DNA from: Paenibacillus sp.
Lineage (GTDB): Bacteria; Bacillota; Bacilli; Paenibacillales; YIM-B00363
Length of the DNA: 39,146 bases
NCBI GenBank assembly: GCA_031181325.1
Contig: JAPSKX010000026.1
Location: 1-39,146 of the forward strand
Reading direction: 5' to 3'
The notes beneath the pieces were generated by a model. It did not search any database and was not told the DNA's origin. It saw only the letters and a program-made list of their open reading frames with translations. Made by a program: the position numbers and the translations under genes. This document shows, one piece after another, positions 6,739 through 14,751 of the stretch (positions within the stretch are counted from its first letter, which is position 1; every line of letters starts with the position of its first letter).

Positions 6739-8635
6739 CTCCTTCCCCCTCCTTCCCGCGAGCCAGCCTGGCGAGCAGCGTCTCCGCCGCCTCGCGAACG
6801 TACCCGCGAGCATCGTCTGCATAACGTTCCAACGTGCCGCGGCCGTCCGCGCCGACCTGTTCCAGTAAATATGCCGCGTTGAGGTCGAGGCTCCACTTGA
6901 TCGAACGCGTCTCCTCCTCCGCCGGCATCGATGCGTCGACATTGTGCATTTTGTAATCGCCGCCCAACCCGGGATCGTCCAGGATCGCCTGCGCCGATGC
7001 GCGCGTTCTTGCTTGCTGGCCGTCCGTCATTCGGCCGGCGACCGCGATCGCATAATGCAGCAGCAGCAGGAGCGTCGTACTGAACCGCTCTCGACGCAGC
7101 GACGCGAGCGCGTCGTCGCATACGGCGGGATCCGCCATGCGTCGGAGCAGCACTAGCGCCGCTTGCCACCGCTCCATCGTCCGGTCGAGCTCGTTCGGCT
7201 TGCCGGGGTCCCGGCGGCGGAACGTCTCGGCCAAATCCGGAACGCTCTCCGGACGCTTAAGCAAGCCGAGCGCGAAGGCGATGCCGCGCCGCCGCGCTCC
7301 CTCCGCCGAACGAAGCGCTTCGAGCAGCGGGCCGACCGACGGCTCTCCGTACTGCCATAGCCACCACAGCGCGACAGGCTCTTCTTCGGTACCGAGACGC
7401 GCGATCGCCTCCCGCACGTCGTCGTCCCGGACGCCGTCGTCGAGCGCCCGTCGGCGGTCCCGCTTCTCTTCCCCGGCGAACGCAAGCCATGGCTCGCTCG
7501 GCCGGGTCAAGTCCGATTCGCGCAGCGCCCCCCGCGCGATCAACGTTCGCTGCAGCGCCCGAACGTCAAGCCGGCGGGGCGACGCATCGGCGCGAACGGC
7601 GAGGGCCGCCGCCGTGCCGGCGACTTCCCCGAGCTTCTGCATGTCGCGCTGCATCCGGAACAAATTGCCGCAATCATGGTCCTGCGACAGGGCGCGACAG
7701 GCGATCAACAGCCCTTCGACGCCCGCCGGAAGCAGACAACGGTAAGGCACGTCGCCGCCGAACGGAAACTTCCACTGACCGAGCACGCCGATCCAAATTT
7801 GCGACAGCTCGCTCTCGTTGGCGTAATCGTAAGCGTGATTCTCGATATGCGCGAAGCAGCGCATCACGACATCGTCGAACCGTCGATCCAGCAGCAAGTC
7901 GTCCTGGCGCAACACGTAATCCCCGATGATTCTCCGCCCTTCGCGCACGCCGAGCTGGGGTCCGACGACCATGTAGTGCTTGTTCGCCGGCGTCTCGCCC
8001 CCCCGCCACACATATTTGCGCCCGACCCGGTATGCCCGCGAGACGTCGGCCGGATCGGTCGCGTCGATCCAGCCGACATCGTAGTTTTTAAACTTCATTA
8101 CATGGTCGTCATCCAGGAAACGGGGAACGAGCGAATACGCATGCTGGCAGCCGTCCCATGCCCGGCCCAGCGTGTACGGAGCGCCGGCCAGGAAAGCGGC
8201 GTCGCCGTCCCCGGTCGAGTCGATCGTGACGCCGGCGCGGATCGCGACGGTCGATTCCGCCGTCTCGACGACCGCCCCCGCTACCCGATTTCCGTCCATG
8301 ATCATCTCGGACACGACGGCTTCGTAGATCGCTGCGACGCCGAGACGCGCCAACGCTCCCGCGATGGCCGCTCCCTTCGCCTCGGGATGGTAGCCGACCG
8401 CGCGGCTTCCCCACTGCTTTCTTAGCTTGGCCGCCGCCGCATCCAGCCTGTTTTGCACGCCGCCCCCGAGTCCGTACCAGTAGGAATGGATGCCCGCGCG
8501 CACGCCGACGCCGCCGAGCGCATTATCGCGCTCGACGAGGATGACCTCTGCGCCTTCTTCCGCAGCCGCGATCGCCGCCGTGACGCCGGCCGTTCCGCCG
8601 CCCAACACCAAGACGTCCGTCCGCCTCGTTTCCAT
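6713..8635 (-). CDS. FAD-dependent oxidoreductase with HEAT-like C-terminal region
   Basis: The first ~390 of 640 residues are an FAD_oxidored-type enzyme: TDVLVLGGGTAGVTAAIAAA with the glycine motif at 12-17, VERDNALGG after it, and TIDSTGDGDAAFLAGAP, which is the usual FAD-binding TGDGD segment. The C-terminal ~230 residues have no catalytic motif; they form repeated pairs of helices (for example EPSVGPLLEALRSAEGARRRGIAFALGLLKR and DPAVCDDALASLRRE) typical of HEAT/PBS-lyase repeats. Enzymes of this class are often found with AraC regulators and plant-polysaccharide use, where they may oxidise sugars or thiols; the substrate here is unknown. ATG at 8635 follows GGTGAAGG. A promoter-like element lies 70-97 bases upstream, and an AraC gene is the next gene upstream. 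Confidence 0.85.
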   Translation of the reverse strand: METRRTDVLVLGGGTAGVTAAIAAAEEGAEVILVERDNALGGVGVRAGIHSYWYGLGGGVQNRLDAAAAKLRKQWGSRAVGYHPEAKGAAIAGALARLGVAAIYEAVVSEMIMDGNRVAGAVVETAESTVAIRAGVTIDSTGDGDAAFLAGAPYTLGRAWDGCQHAYSLVPRFLDDDHVMKFKNYDVGWIDATDPADVSRAYRVGRKYVWRGGETPANKHYMVVGPQLGVREGRRIIGDYVLRQDDLLLDRRFDDVVMRCFAHIENHAYDYANESELSQIWIGVLGQWKFPFGGDVPYRCLLPAGVEGLLIACRALSQDHDCGNLFRMQRDMQKLGEVAGTAAALAVRADASPRRLDVRALQRTLIARGALRESDLTRPSEPWLAFAGEEKRDRRRALDDGVRDDDVREAIARLGTEEEPVALWWLWQYGEPSVGPLLEALRSAEGARRRGIAFALGLLKRPESVPDLAETFRRRDPGKPNELDRTMERWQAALVLLRRMADPAVCDDALASLRRERFSTTLLLLLHYAIAVAGRMTDGQQARTRASAQAILDDPGLGGDYKMHNVDASMPAEEETRSIKWSLDLNAAYLLEQVGADGRGTLERYADDARGYVREAAETLLARLARGKEGEGDGASASRA

Positions 8636-8704
8636 CGCCGCGCCTTCACCCGCCTTTGACGTTTGGACTTCGGGACGAAGAGAACTTCGCCTCCGGTTTC
8701 TTCC

Positions 8705-8732
8705 AGTATACGTTGCGGCGGGGAGGAAACAA
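8705..8732 (-). promoter_or_regulatory. Probable sigma-A promoter of the FAD oxidoreductase pair
   Basis: On the minus strand TTGTTT (8727-8732) and TATACT (8705-8710) are separated by 16 bases. Transcription would start about 60 bases before the ATG at 8635. It lies between the AraC gene and its likely targets. Confidence 0.45.
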
Positions 8733-8768
8733 TGCCGGGAGGTCGCTTCCGTATGTCATTTTGTAAGG

Positions 8769-9620
8769 TTAGTTCATGCCTCTCGTTTTGCGCCATCGGC
8801 CGGGAGGCATCCCGTATACCCGGGCGAAGGCGCGCGTGAACGTGTACGGATCGGAGTAGCCGAGCGTCAGGGCGATTTCGCGGATCGAATACGACGTCGT
8901 CCGGAGCAGCTCGACGGACTTCTCCATTTTCAGCTTCTCTACATATTTAACCGGGGCGAGTCCGACATGCCGCGCGAACGCCTGGGAGAAGTATGCCCGG
9001 TGCAGGGACAGACGGTCCGCCACGTCCTGCACTTGAATGCCTTCCGAGGAATGCGCCTTCATAAATTCGATGCAGTAAGGAAGCCAAGCCGGTTCCTCTT
9101 CGCGGACGGCGATGGCCGGCTCCGACACGATCAGCAGATCGAATATCGAATAGAGCGCCGACTGAAACCGCAAATACCCCTTGACCCCGTCGGAAGAGAT
9201 CGCGAACAGATTGCGGAGCGACGACCGCAGTTCATTCCAATCGACAAGCTCCCGGAACGGGGAGGACGCATCGAATCCCGCGCGGCGCAGCAGCGTCCCC
9301 GCCTGCGGACCGTCGAACGAAATCCAGCACGTGCGGAGCGGCTTGTCGTCGTTCGCCTGATGCATCCGGTAGATCGTCCCCGGGAAGACGCAGAACGCAT
9401 CGCCCTTGGACAGCACCTTCCGATGCGGTCCCTGCTGCACCTCCGCTTGGCCTTCCAGGATAAACTGAAGACTGTAATGGGAAAGCTCGCGCGGACCGCT
9501 CACGTAATTCGGCTTGGCGATGCTGCGCCCCAGCCGGAGGAGCCGCAGCCCACCCTGACGGGCGAGTTCGTCCGGGGTAAGCAGCCTCGCTTCGATAAAT
9601 TCATAGGGGGTTTCCTCCAT
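8769..9620 (-). CDS. AraC-family transcriptional regulator
   Basis: The 283-residue protein has an N-terminal cupin-like ligand region (residues ~25-110, with the strand pattern SLQFILEGQAEVQQG and LSKGDAFCVFPG) and a C-terminal pair of helix-turn-helix motifs. These are IQVQDVADRLSLHRAYFSQAFARHVGLAP around 195-223 and SIREIALTLGYSDPYTFTRAFARVYGMPPGRWR around 245-277, the standard AraC signature. It probably senses a sugar or related small molecule and activates the FAD oxidoreductase genes that begin 133 bases downstream on the same strand. ATG at 9620 is chosen because the cupin alignment starts just after it, but its ribosome site is poor (GGGAG lies too far away); in-frame ATG at 9686 and the TTG just before 9620 are alternatives. 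It follows the fdhD stop by 40 bases. Confidence 0.85.
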   Translation of the reverse strand: MEETPYEFIEARLLTPDELARQGGLRLLRLGRSIAKPNYVSGPRELSHYSLQFILEGQAEVQQGPHRKVLSKGDAFCVFPGTIYRMHQANDDKPLRTCWISFDGPQAGTLLRRAGFDASSPFRELVDWNELRSSLRNLFAISSDGVKGYLRFQSALYSIFDLLIVSEPAIAVREEEPAWLPYCIEFMKAHSSEGIQVQDVADRLSLHRAYFSQAFARHVGLAPVKYVEKLKMEKSVELLRTTSYSIREIALTLGYSDPYTFTRAFARVYGMPPGRWRKTRGMN

Positions 9621-9660
9621 CAAGCCGTCACCACACTCGACTAATCTCCCTTGAATCGTA

Positions 9661-10509
9661 TCACGACTCCCGGATTCGATGCGCATGCGAATACACGTTG
9701 AGCGATTGCCCGCGAATGAAGCCGACGGCCGTAATGCCAAGGTCGCGGGCAAGCTCGATCGCGAGCGTCGTCGGGGCCGACTTCGATAAGACGACCGCGG
9801 CGCCCAGCTTCGCGACCTTCAGCACGACCTCGGAGGACAGTCGACCGCTGAACGCGACAATCGCGTCCCGCGTCGGAATGCCGTCCAGCAGGCACCGGCC
9901 GTACAGCTTGTCGAGCGCGTTGTGCCGGCCGATGTCGGACCGCGCGAACAAGAGCCGCTCCGGCGTGCAGAGCGCCGCGTTGTGCAGGCCGCCGGTGAGC
10001 CGGAACGCCTCCGACGCATCCTCGAGCTCGCGCAGCCGCTCGACGCACTGCCGAACGGCGACCGTCGCCGCGCTCGTCGACGTGCGCGCGGTGCGGGCGT
10101 CGTTCAAGAAGTAAAACTGCCGGCTCTTGCCGCAGCAGGAGCCGATGAACCGCTTCGAGACGGCGTCTTTGCCAGCGGCCTGCGGATTGCGCAGCGCGAC
10201 GCGGGCGAAGCCGGACGCCTCGTCGATCGCGAGCGTAGCGACCTCGTCCGCCCGGCGCACGATGCCCTCCGACGCCAAGAAGCCGTACACGAGCTCCTCC
10301 ATGTCGCTCGGCGTGCACACCAGCGTCGCGAACTCCGCGCCGTCGAGCACGATCGTCAGCGGCCGTTCGAGCGCGACCCAATCGTCCGCTTCGCGGAAGC
10401 CGGCCCCGACGTCGTACCGCACGACGCCCATGCGCTCCGCCGCGGCGCTCCCGCCCTTCGTCGCAGCGGCTGCGGCCGTAGTCTCGTCATGGCCTTCCTC
10501 TCCGCTCAT
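9661..10509 (-). CDS. fdhD: Formate dehydrogenase accessory sulfurtransferase FdhD
   Basis: FdhD hands sulfur from the IscS-type desulfurase to the molybdenum cofactor, giving the sulfido ligand that formate dehydrogenases need. The conserved active-site loop with paired cysteines is visible as GSCCGKSRQFYF. The family motifs ELVYGFLASEGIV, GGLHNAAL, RSDIGRHNALDKLYG and FSGRLSSEVVLKVAKLG also occur in the usual order. The gene directly follows the FdhF-like molybdoenzyme gene, its expected client. ATG at 10509 has GGAGG 11 bases upstream; an ATG at 10533, one base after the stop of the molybdoenzyme gene (TGACATG), is equally open and would add eight residues. The first ~45 residues are Ala/Glu-rich and poorly conserved in appearance. 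Confidence 0.95.
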   Translation of the reverse strand: MSGEEGHDETTAAAAATKGGSAAAERMGVVRYDVGAGFREADDWVALERPLTIVLDGAEFATLVCTPSDMEELVYGFLASEGIVRRADEVATLAIDEASGFARVALRNPQAAGKDAVSKRFIGSCCGKSRQFYFLNDARTARTSTSAATVAVRQCVERLRELEDASEAFRLTGGLHNAALCTPERLLFARSDIGRHNALDKLYGRCLLDGIPTRDAIVAFSGRLSSEVVLKVAKLGAAVVLSKSAPTTLAIELARDLGITAVGFIRGQSLNVYSHAHRIRES

Positions 10510-10534
10510 CCTGCGTTCTTCCTCCATCGCCATG

Positions 10535-12886
10535 TCAGCTCACTTCCGTCTCCAAGTCTTCGACGGGCTTCTCCGCGTACCGAACGTCCTTCCCGGCATG
10601 ATACGTATCCGCCTTCTCCAGCACCACCGTCGTATTGTATTCCGGGATCCCCGCATGCGGCTCGTACACGCCCTTCGGCAGCAGCGCGTTGCCCTCCGGC
10701 CAATAGACGGCGAGGTTGCCCGGCCGCGCGTCCGCGAGCTTCGCCCGGCCGTGGAAGACGCCGTACGCGTTATGCAAGACGATCGCATCGCCGTCGGCGA
10801 GCCCGTGCGCCGCCGCATCTAGCGGGTGCATCAGCACGTCGCGGCGATCCGCCGCGTTGAACGGGTCCGTCTCCCCGTAGATCATCGAGTTGAACTGCTT
10901 CCCGCGCCGCGTCGTGACGAAGTAACGCCCCTCGGCGCGACGCGTCTCCGGCAGCGCGATCGGGAGCAGCCGCCCGCGCCCGTCCTCCGTCGGACAGACG
11001 CCGCCCTCGCACAGCCAGGCGCCGCCCCACTGGAACACGTCGCCTCGCTCTCGAAGATGCTGAATGCCGTCGTACGCCGGGTTCGCGAGCGCGATCTCCG
11101 CACGAATGTCCGCCGCGCTCTCGAACGCGACCAGATGCGCCCGCTCCGGCCTCACCCGCTTCGCCAGATCGACGTAGATGCGCCATTCGGGACGCGCCTC
11201 CCCGATGCGAGGGCCTTCGATCTCCGGCGAGAAATACACCATCCGCTCCGTCGACGTGGACGTGCCGCCGCCGGGTTGCTCGTACCGCGTCATCGCCGGC
11301 AGAACGATGACGTCTTCCCGGGCGTCGACGAGCGTCGACGTGTTCAGGATAATGTCCTGATGCACGCGCAGGTCCACGCTCGCGAGCGCGCGCCGTACGA
11401 AATCCGGGTCCGGCATCGTCTCGAGGAAGTTGCCGCCCGAGGTGTAAAATACCCGCAGCTTGCGAGGGTCGTCGTCCGAGAACGCCGCGTTCTCGAGCGA
11501 CACGCCCACGATATCCCCTTGCCATCGAGGCAGCTCGAAGCCCCACAGCTTCTCGATCCGCTCGATCGTCGCGTCGTCCCACTCCCCGCCCGGCAGCGAG
11601 AACGGATCCGCTCCCATCTCTCCCGAACCCTGCACGCCCGAGTGGCCGCGGATCGGCATGACGCCGCAGTGCCGCCGCCCGAGGAAGCCGCGCAGCAACG
11701 CGAGATTCGCCACCTGCGAGATGTTGTCGGTGCCGAATCGATGCTGCGTCAACCCCATCGACCAGACGAACACGCCCGAGCGCGACCGCGCCAGCAGCGC
11801 CGCGAACTCGGCCATGCGCGCGCGCGACACGCCGGCTGACGCCTCCAACGCCGCCCAGTCGAGCGCCTCGACATGCGCCCGCAGCGTCTCGAGCCCCGTC
11901 GTGTGCGCCTCCACGAACGCGCGGTCGATCGCCGAGCCCGGCCGCTCCGCCTCCATCTCGAACCACACCTTCATGACGCCGTTCATGAAGGCGATGTCGC
12001 CGCCGATGTTCACTTGATACACATCGTCCACGATTTTCGTACCGAACAGCGCGCTCTCCGGAATCGACGGGATCCAGTAATTTTCCATGGAGGGCTCCCG
12101 GTACGGGTTGATCATGATGATTTTCGTGCCCTGCCGCTTCGCCGCGTACAGATACTTCGTCGACACCGGCTGATTGTTCGCCGCGACCGACCCCCAGAAC
12201 ACGACGACGTCGGACCCGATCCAATCGGCATAGCTGCAGCTGGACGCCCCGATGCCGAGCGACCGCTTCAGCGCCGTCTTGCTCGGCGAATGACAGATGC
12301 GCGACGCGTTGTCGATATGATTGACGCCTAGATACCGAGCGACCTTCGCGGCCGTGTAGTACACTTCGTTCGTAATGCCTCGCGCCGTCAGGAAGAACGC
12401 CGTCTGCTTCGGGTCCGTCCGCCGCATCTTCGACGCGATCGTCCCGAGCGCCTCATCCCACGACACGCGCGAGAAAGCCCGCTCCCCCTTCCTCCGCCGC
12501 AGCGGATACGGAATGCGCCCGAGGCCGCGCAGCTGCGCGCTGTCGAGCTTCCGCAGCTCGTCGATGTCCGCGTGCAGCAGCTCCGGACGGATCGCCGGCA
12601 TCGTATTCAGCCGCAGCACGTTCAGCCGCGTCGTGCACAGATGCGGACCGGCGAGCGTCCGGTCGCGGAGCCCCGACACCCCGAGCGCGCAGCCGTCGCA
12701 CACGCCCTGCGTCAGAATGCGCGCGGCGTACGGCAGGTTGTCGCGATTGTCCCACGCGACCTTGATCGTATCGCGAATATGCTTCGGCTTCACCTTGCCG
12801 AGCCCGAACGGCACCGGACTGACCCACAACCGCGGGTCCGGCGCCAACGGCAGCTTCTGCGGTCCTTCATGCTTCGTCTTCCCCAT
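10535..12886 (-). CDS. FdhF-like molybdopterin oxidoreductase (formate dehydrogenase-type)
   Basis: The 783-residue protein belongs to the molybdopterin bis(guanine dinucleotide) enzymes annotated as FdhF/YdeP-type alpha subunits. Near the N-terminus are CDGC at 63-66 and Cys84 in HLCTTRLNVLRLN, the reduced cysteine set of this subfamily; the full four-cysteine cluster of classical FdhF is absent. The motif SRICHSPSKTALKRSLG puts Cys198 in the position expected for the molybdenum ligand. The cofactor-binding segments GSGEMGADPFSLPGG and RYFVTTRRGKQFNSM follow. The adjacent fdhD supports a sulfurated, formate-dehydrogenase-like enzyme, but the physiological substrate of this branch is not settled. 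There is no signal peptide, so it is cytoplasmic. ATG at 12886 has AGGAG nine bases upstream. A terminator-like hairpin lies just upstream. Confidence 0.88.
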   Translation of the reverse strand: MGKTKHEGPQKLPLAPDPRLWVSPVPFGLGKVKPKHIRDTIKVAWDNRDNLPYAARILTQGVCDGCALGVSGLRDRTLAGPHLCTTRLNVLRLNTMPAIRPELLHADIDELRKLDSAQLRGLGRIPYPLRRRKGERAFSRVSWDEALGTIASKMRRTDPKQTAFFLTARGITNEVYYTAAKVARYLGVNHIDNASRICHSPSKTALKRSLGIGASSCSYADWIGSDVVVFWGSVAANNQPVSTKYLYAAKRQGTKIIMINPYREPSMENYWIPSIPESALFGTKIVDDVYQVNIGGDIAFMNGVMKVWFEMEAERPGSAIDRAFVEAHTTGLETLRAHVEALDWAALEASAGVSRARMAEFAALLARSRSGVFVWSMGLTQHRFGTDNISQVANLALLRGFLGRRHCGVMPIRGHSGVQGSGEMGADPFSLPGGEWDDATIERIEKLWGFELPRWQGDIVGVSLENAAFSDDDPRKLRVFYTSGGNFLETMPDPDFVRRALASVDLRVHQDIILNTSTLVDAREDVIVLPAMTRYEQPGGGTSTSTERMVYFSPEIEGPRIGEARPEWRIYVDLAKRVRPERAHLVAFESAADIRAEIALANPAYDGIQHLRERGDVFQWGGAWLCEGGVCPTEDGRGRLLPIALPETRRAEGRYFVTTRRGKQFNSMIYGETDPFNAADRRDVLMHPLDAAAHGLADGDAIVLHNAYGVFHGRAKLADARPGNLAVYWPEGNALLPKGVYEPHAGIPEYNTTVVLEKADTYHAGKDVRYAEKPVEDLETEVS

Positions 12887-12916
12887 CGTCCCCAACTCCT
12901 CATATCCCGAAAATGC

Positions 12917-12966
12917 AAAAAACCGCGCACGAACCCGTCCCCGGTTGGGAACGGCCGTGAGCGGTT
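12917..12966 (-). terminator. Intrinsic terminator or leader attenuator ahead of the fdhF-like gene
   Basis: On the minus strand AACCGCTCACG pairs with CGTGCGCGGTT (one internal mismatch), followed by TTTTTT. It ends the DUF2294 gene, but only about 30 bases separate it from the fdhF-like ATG, so any promoter for fdhF would have to lie upstream of the hairpin or inside it. Confidence 0.75.
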
Positions 12967-13046
12967 AGTCTAGAGCAGGATCGCTGCCAAGTGCCAACCT
13001 TAACGGATTGCTTGCTTCGGTTCGGCCGCTGCCGGAGAATCGCGCC

Positions 13047-13409
13047 TCAGCCTCTGCCGAACTTCTCTTCGAGATTCGTATCGAACACGAACACGGACAT
13101 GCCGAAGTCCTTCTCGATGTCGATGTCGACGAACAGGTCCACGAGCTTCGCGCCCAGGAACGTCTCCATCTCCACGGGAGGATGCTTGCGGTACAGCTGC
13201 TTCACCATCTCGGTGCGGGCGGCGCGGAGCATCGGCTTCCCCTCGTCGTGCTCGGCGATGAATTTCTCCACCGGCGACAGGTTGCCTTCCATCTCGCAGA
13301 TCGCCCACTGCTTGCAGAACGTCGTCCGGATCTGCCCGGGACCCTTCCCCATATGCCGCTTCCGGAACGCGCGCACCAGATTGCTGAACTCAGCCTCGTA
13401 CTTGTTCAT
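13047..13409 (-). CDS. DUF2294/MpsC-like small protein
   Basis: The 120-residue soluble protein matches the DUF2294 (MpsC, Pfam PF10057) pattern: an N-terminal helix, HMGKGPGQIRTTF, an EGNLSPVEKFIAEHDEGKPMLRAARTEM block, then a helix and the strand FVDIDIEKDFGMSVFVFDTNLEEKF. The family name comes from a gene set linked to membrane-potential or bicarbonate uptake, but no biochemical role is proven for this small protein. Homologues are often near formate dehydrogenase genes in Bacillota, as here. ATG at 13409 has GAGAGG nine bases upstream; ATG at 13415 is also open but has only three bases between it and that site. The ribosome site lies in one arm of an inverted repeat (13420-13450). A terminator follows at 12917-12966. 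Confidence 0.8.
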   Translation of the reverse strand: MNKYEAEFSNLVRAFRKRHMGKGPGQIRTTFCKQWAICEMEGNLSPVEKFIAEHDEGKPMLRAARTEMVKQLYRKHPPVEMETFLGAKLVDLFVDIDIEKDFGMSVFVFDTNLEEKFGRG

Positions 13410-13419
13410 CCTCATCAGC

Positions 13420-13450
13420 CTCTCATGTCAGCACTATCTTAGCATGAGAG
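13420..13450 (-). promoter_or_regulatory. Inverted repeat covering the DUF2294 ribosome binding site
   Basis: CTCTCATG at 13420-13427 and CATGAGAG at 13443-13450 are perfect complements with a 15-base loop. In the minus-strand transcript the second arm contains GAGAGG, the ribosome site of the gene starting at 13409. It could act as a translational switch or as a protein-binding dyad. Confidence 0.5.
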
Positions 13451-13469
13451 CGATTGCAATGACAACGCC

Positions 13470-14087
13470 CTACCCTCCGAAAATAGCTCGCAGCCCCGCG
13501 AACGCCGCGACATACACGACGGCCAAATACAGCGCCGTCGCCGCGAGCAGCCCGTAGCCGGCGACGACGAGCGCGCCGTCCCGCCGAAGCAGCCCGAGCG
13601 CCAGGCAAAGAATCGAATAAGCGGAGATCGCGTTCGAGAACGGCAGCGGCAGCGGCAGCATCATGCCGACGGTGCTGGCGGCGACCGCGAGCGTATGCGC
13701 CGCGCGGAGCGACCGGGCGGCGGTCAGCGCCGCGAGGCGCGGCTTCGACCAGCGCTCGAGCCGCCGCAGCATGGCGCCGGCCTTATCCGCGATGAGCGTC
13801 ATATGCGATCGCTTCACGCGCAGCCGGGCGAGCCGGCGCGGCAGGCGCAGCGTCCCGCCCGTCAGCAGACTAAGGCAGATCAAGAGGATGAGCGCGCCGA
13901 ACGGCGGACTCATCCCCGGGATCGAGACGGGCAGCAGGAAGGGCGCCGTCAACAGCATGACCGCGATCAACAGTCCTTCTCTACCGATGCGGTCGAACAG
14001 CTCGCCGATCTCGAGACCCTCCGGCGGCGTAGCCGCGGCAAGCTCGTCGACGAGCTCGGACACGGTCGTCTCTCCTTCTTTAGCCAT
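13470..14087 (-). CDS. ExoD-family membrane protein
   Basis: The 205-residue protein matches the ExoD family (PF06055): a soluble N-terminal helix (SELVDELAAATPPEGLEIGELFDRIGREGLLIAVMLLTAPFLLPVSIPG), the characteristic FLLPVSIPGMSPPFGALILL segment, a central basic loop, and three to four more hydrophobic segments including PLPFSNAISAYSILCLALGLLRRDGALVVAGY. ExoD was named for a rhizobial exopolysaccharide phenotype; its molecular activity is unknown. ATG at 14087 has GGAG ten bases upstream. It starts 22 bases after the DedA stop and is followed after 60 bases by the DUF2294 gene, so it looks like part of the same operon. Confidence 0.85.
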   Translation of the reverse strand: MAKEGETTVSELVDELAAATPPEGLEIGELFDRIGREGLLIAVMLLTAPFLLPVSIPGMSPPFGALILLICLSLLTGGTLRLPRRLARLRVKRSHMTLIADKAGAMLRRLERWSKPRLAALTAARSLRAAHTLAVAASTVGMMLPLPLPFSNAISAYSILCLALGLLRRDGALVVAGYGLLAATALYLAVVYVAAFAGLRAIFGG

Positions 14088-14109
14088 GTCGCTCGTACTC
14101 CTTCGGACG

Positions 14110-14727
14110 CTAGTCCCCCTTCTTCGCGAGCCGCTTCCGGAAAAAGAAGGCCGCGGCGGCGAGCAACCCGAGCGCCAGCGCCGCGTAAACGATGTTCGAA
14201 TACACGTCCATGTAACCGACGATCGTATCCCAAGAATCCCCTACGGCGGCGCCGACGTAGACGAGCCCCGTGTTCCAAATCAACGAGCCGATCGTCGTCA
14301 GGAGCAGGAACGGCAGGAAGCGCATGCCCGAGCTGCCCGCCGGGATCGAAATCAGGCTGCGAACGAGCGGCACGAGTCTGCCGAAGAACACCGCCCACGG
14401 CCCGTATTTATCGAACCAAGCGTCCGCCTTCCGGATGTCCTCCGGCTTCAGCCGCAGCACCTTGCCGTACTTCGCGACGATCGACTCCAGCCGCTCCGCC
14501 GACAAGATGCGCCCGATACCGTACAGGATGAGCGCGCCGGCGAGCGACCCGGCCGTCGCGAAGGCGATGACGCCGACGATCGTCAGATCCGTCGACGTCG
14601 TCATGAAGCCGCCGAACGTCAGGATGACCTCCGAAGGAATCGGAGGAAATACATTTTCCAACGCGATCAATAAGAAAATACCCAAATACCCGTATGCGTC
14701 CATCACTTCCGCAATCCAGTGCTCCAT
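14110..14727 (-). CDS. DedA-family membrane protein
   Basis: The 205-residue protein has the DedA/SNARE-associated domain (PF09335): an N-terminal re-entrant region with ENVFPPIPSEVILTFGGF, the conserved FGRLVPLVRSLISIPAGSSGM motif with the functional arginines, and a basic C-terminus after the last hydrophobic span. Members of this family flip lipids; in Bacillus subtilis one (UptA) recycles undecaprenyl phosphate across the membrane, and others take phosphatidylethanolamine. The exact substrate here cannot be read from the sequence. It lies 24 bases after the HAAS-like membrane gene and 22 bases before exoD, so it is probably cotranscribed with both. The ATG at 14727 has only a weak ribosome site. 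Confidence 0.92.
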   Translation of the reverse strand: MEHWIAEVMDAYGYLGIFLLIALENVFPPIPSEVILTFGGFMTTSTDLTIVGVIAFATAGSLAGALILYGIGRILSAERLESIVAKYGKVLRLKPEDIRKADAWFDKYGPWAVFFGRLVPLVRSLISIPAGSSGMRFLPFLLLTTIGSLIWNTGLVYVGAAVGDSWDTIVGYMDVYSNIVYAALALGLLAAAAFFFRKRLAKKGD

Positions 14728-14751
14728 GTTCGTCCGCTCAACCCTTCCGTC

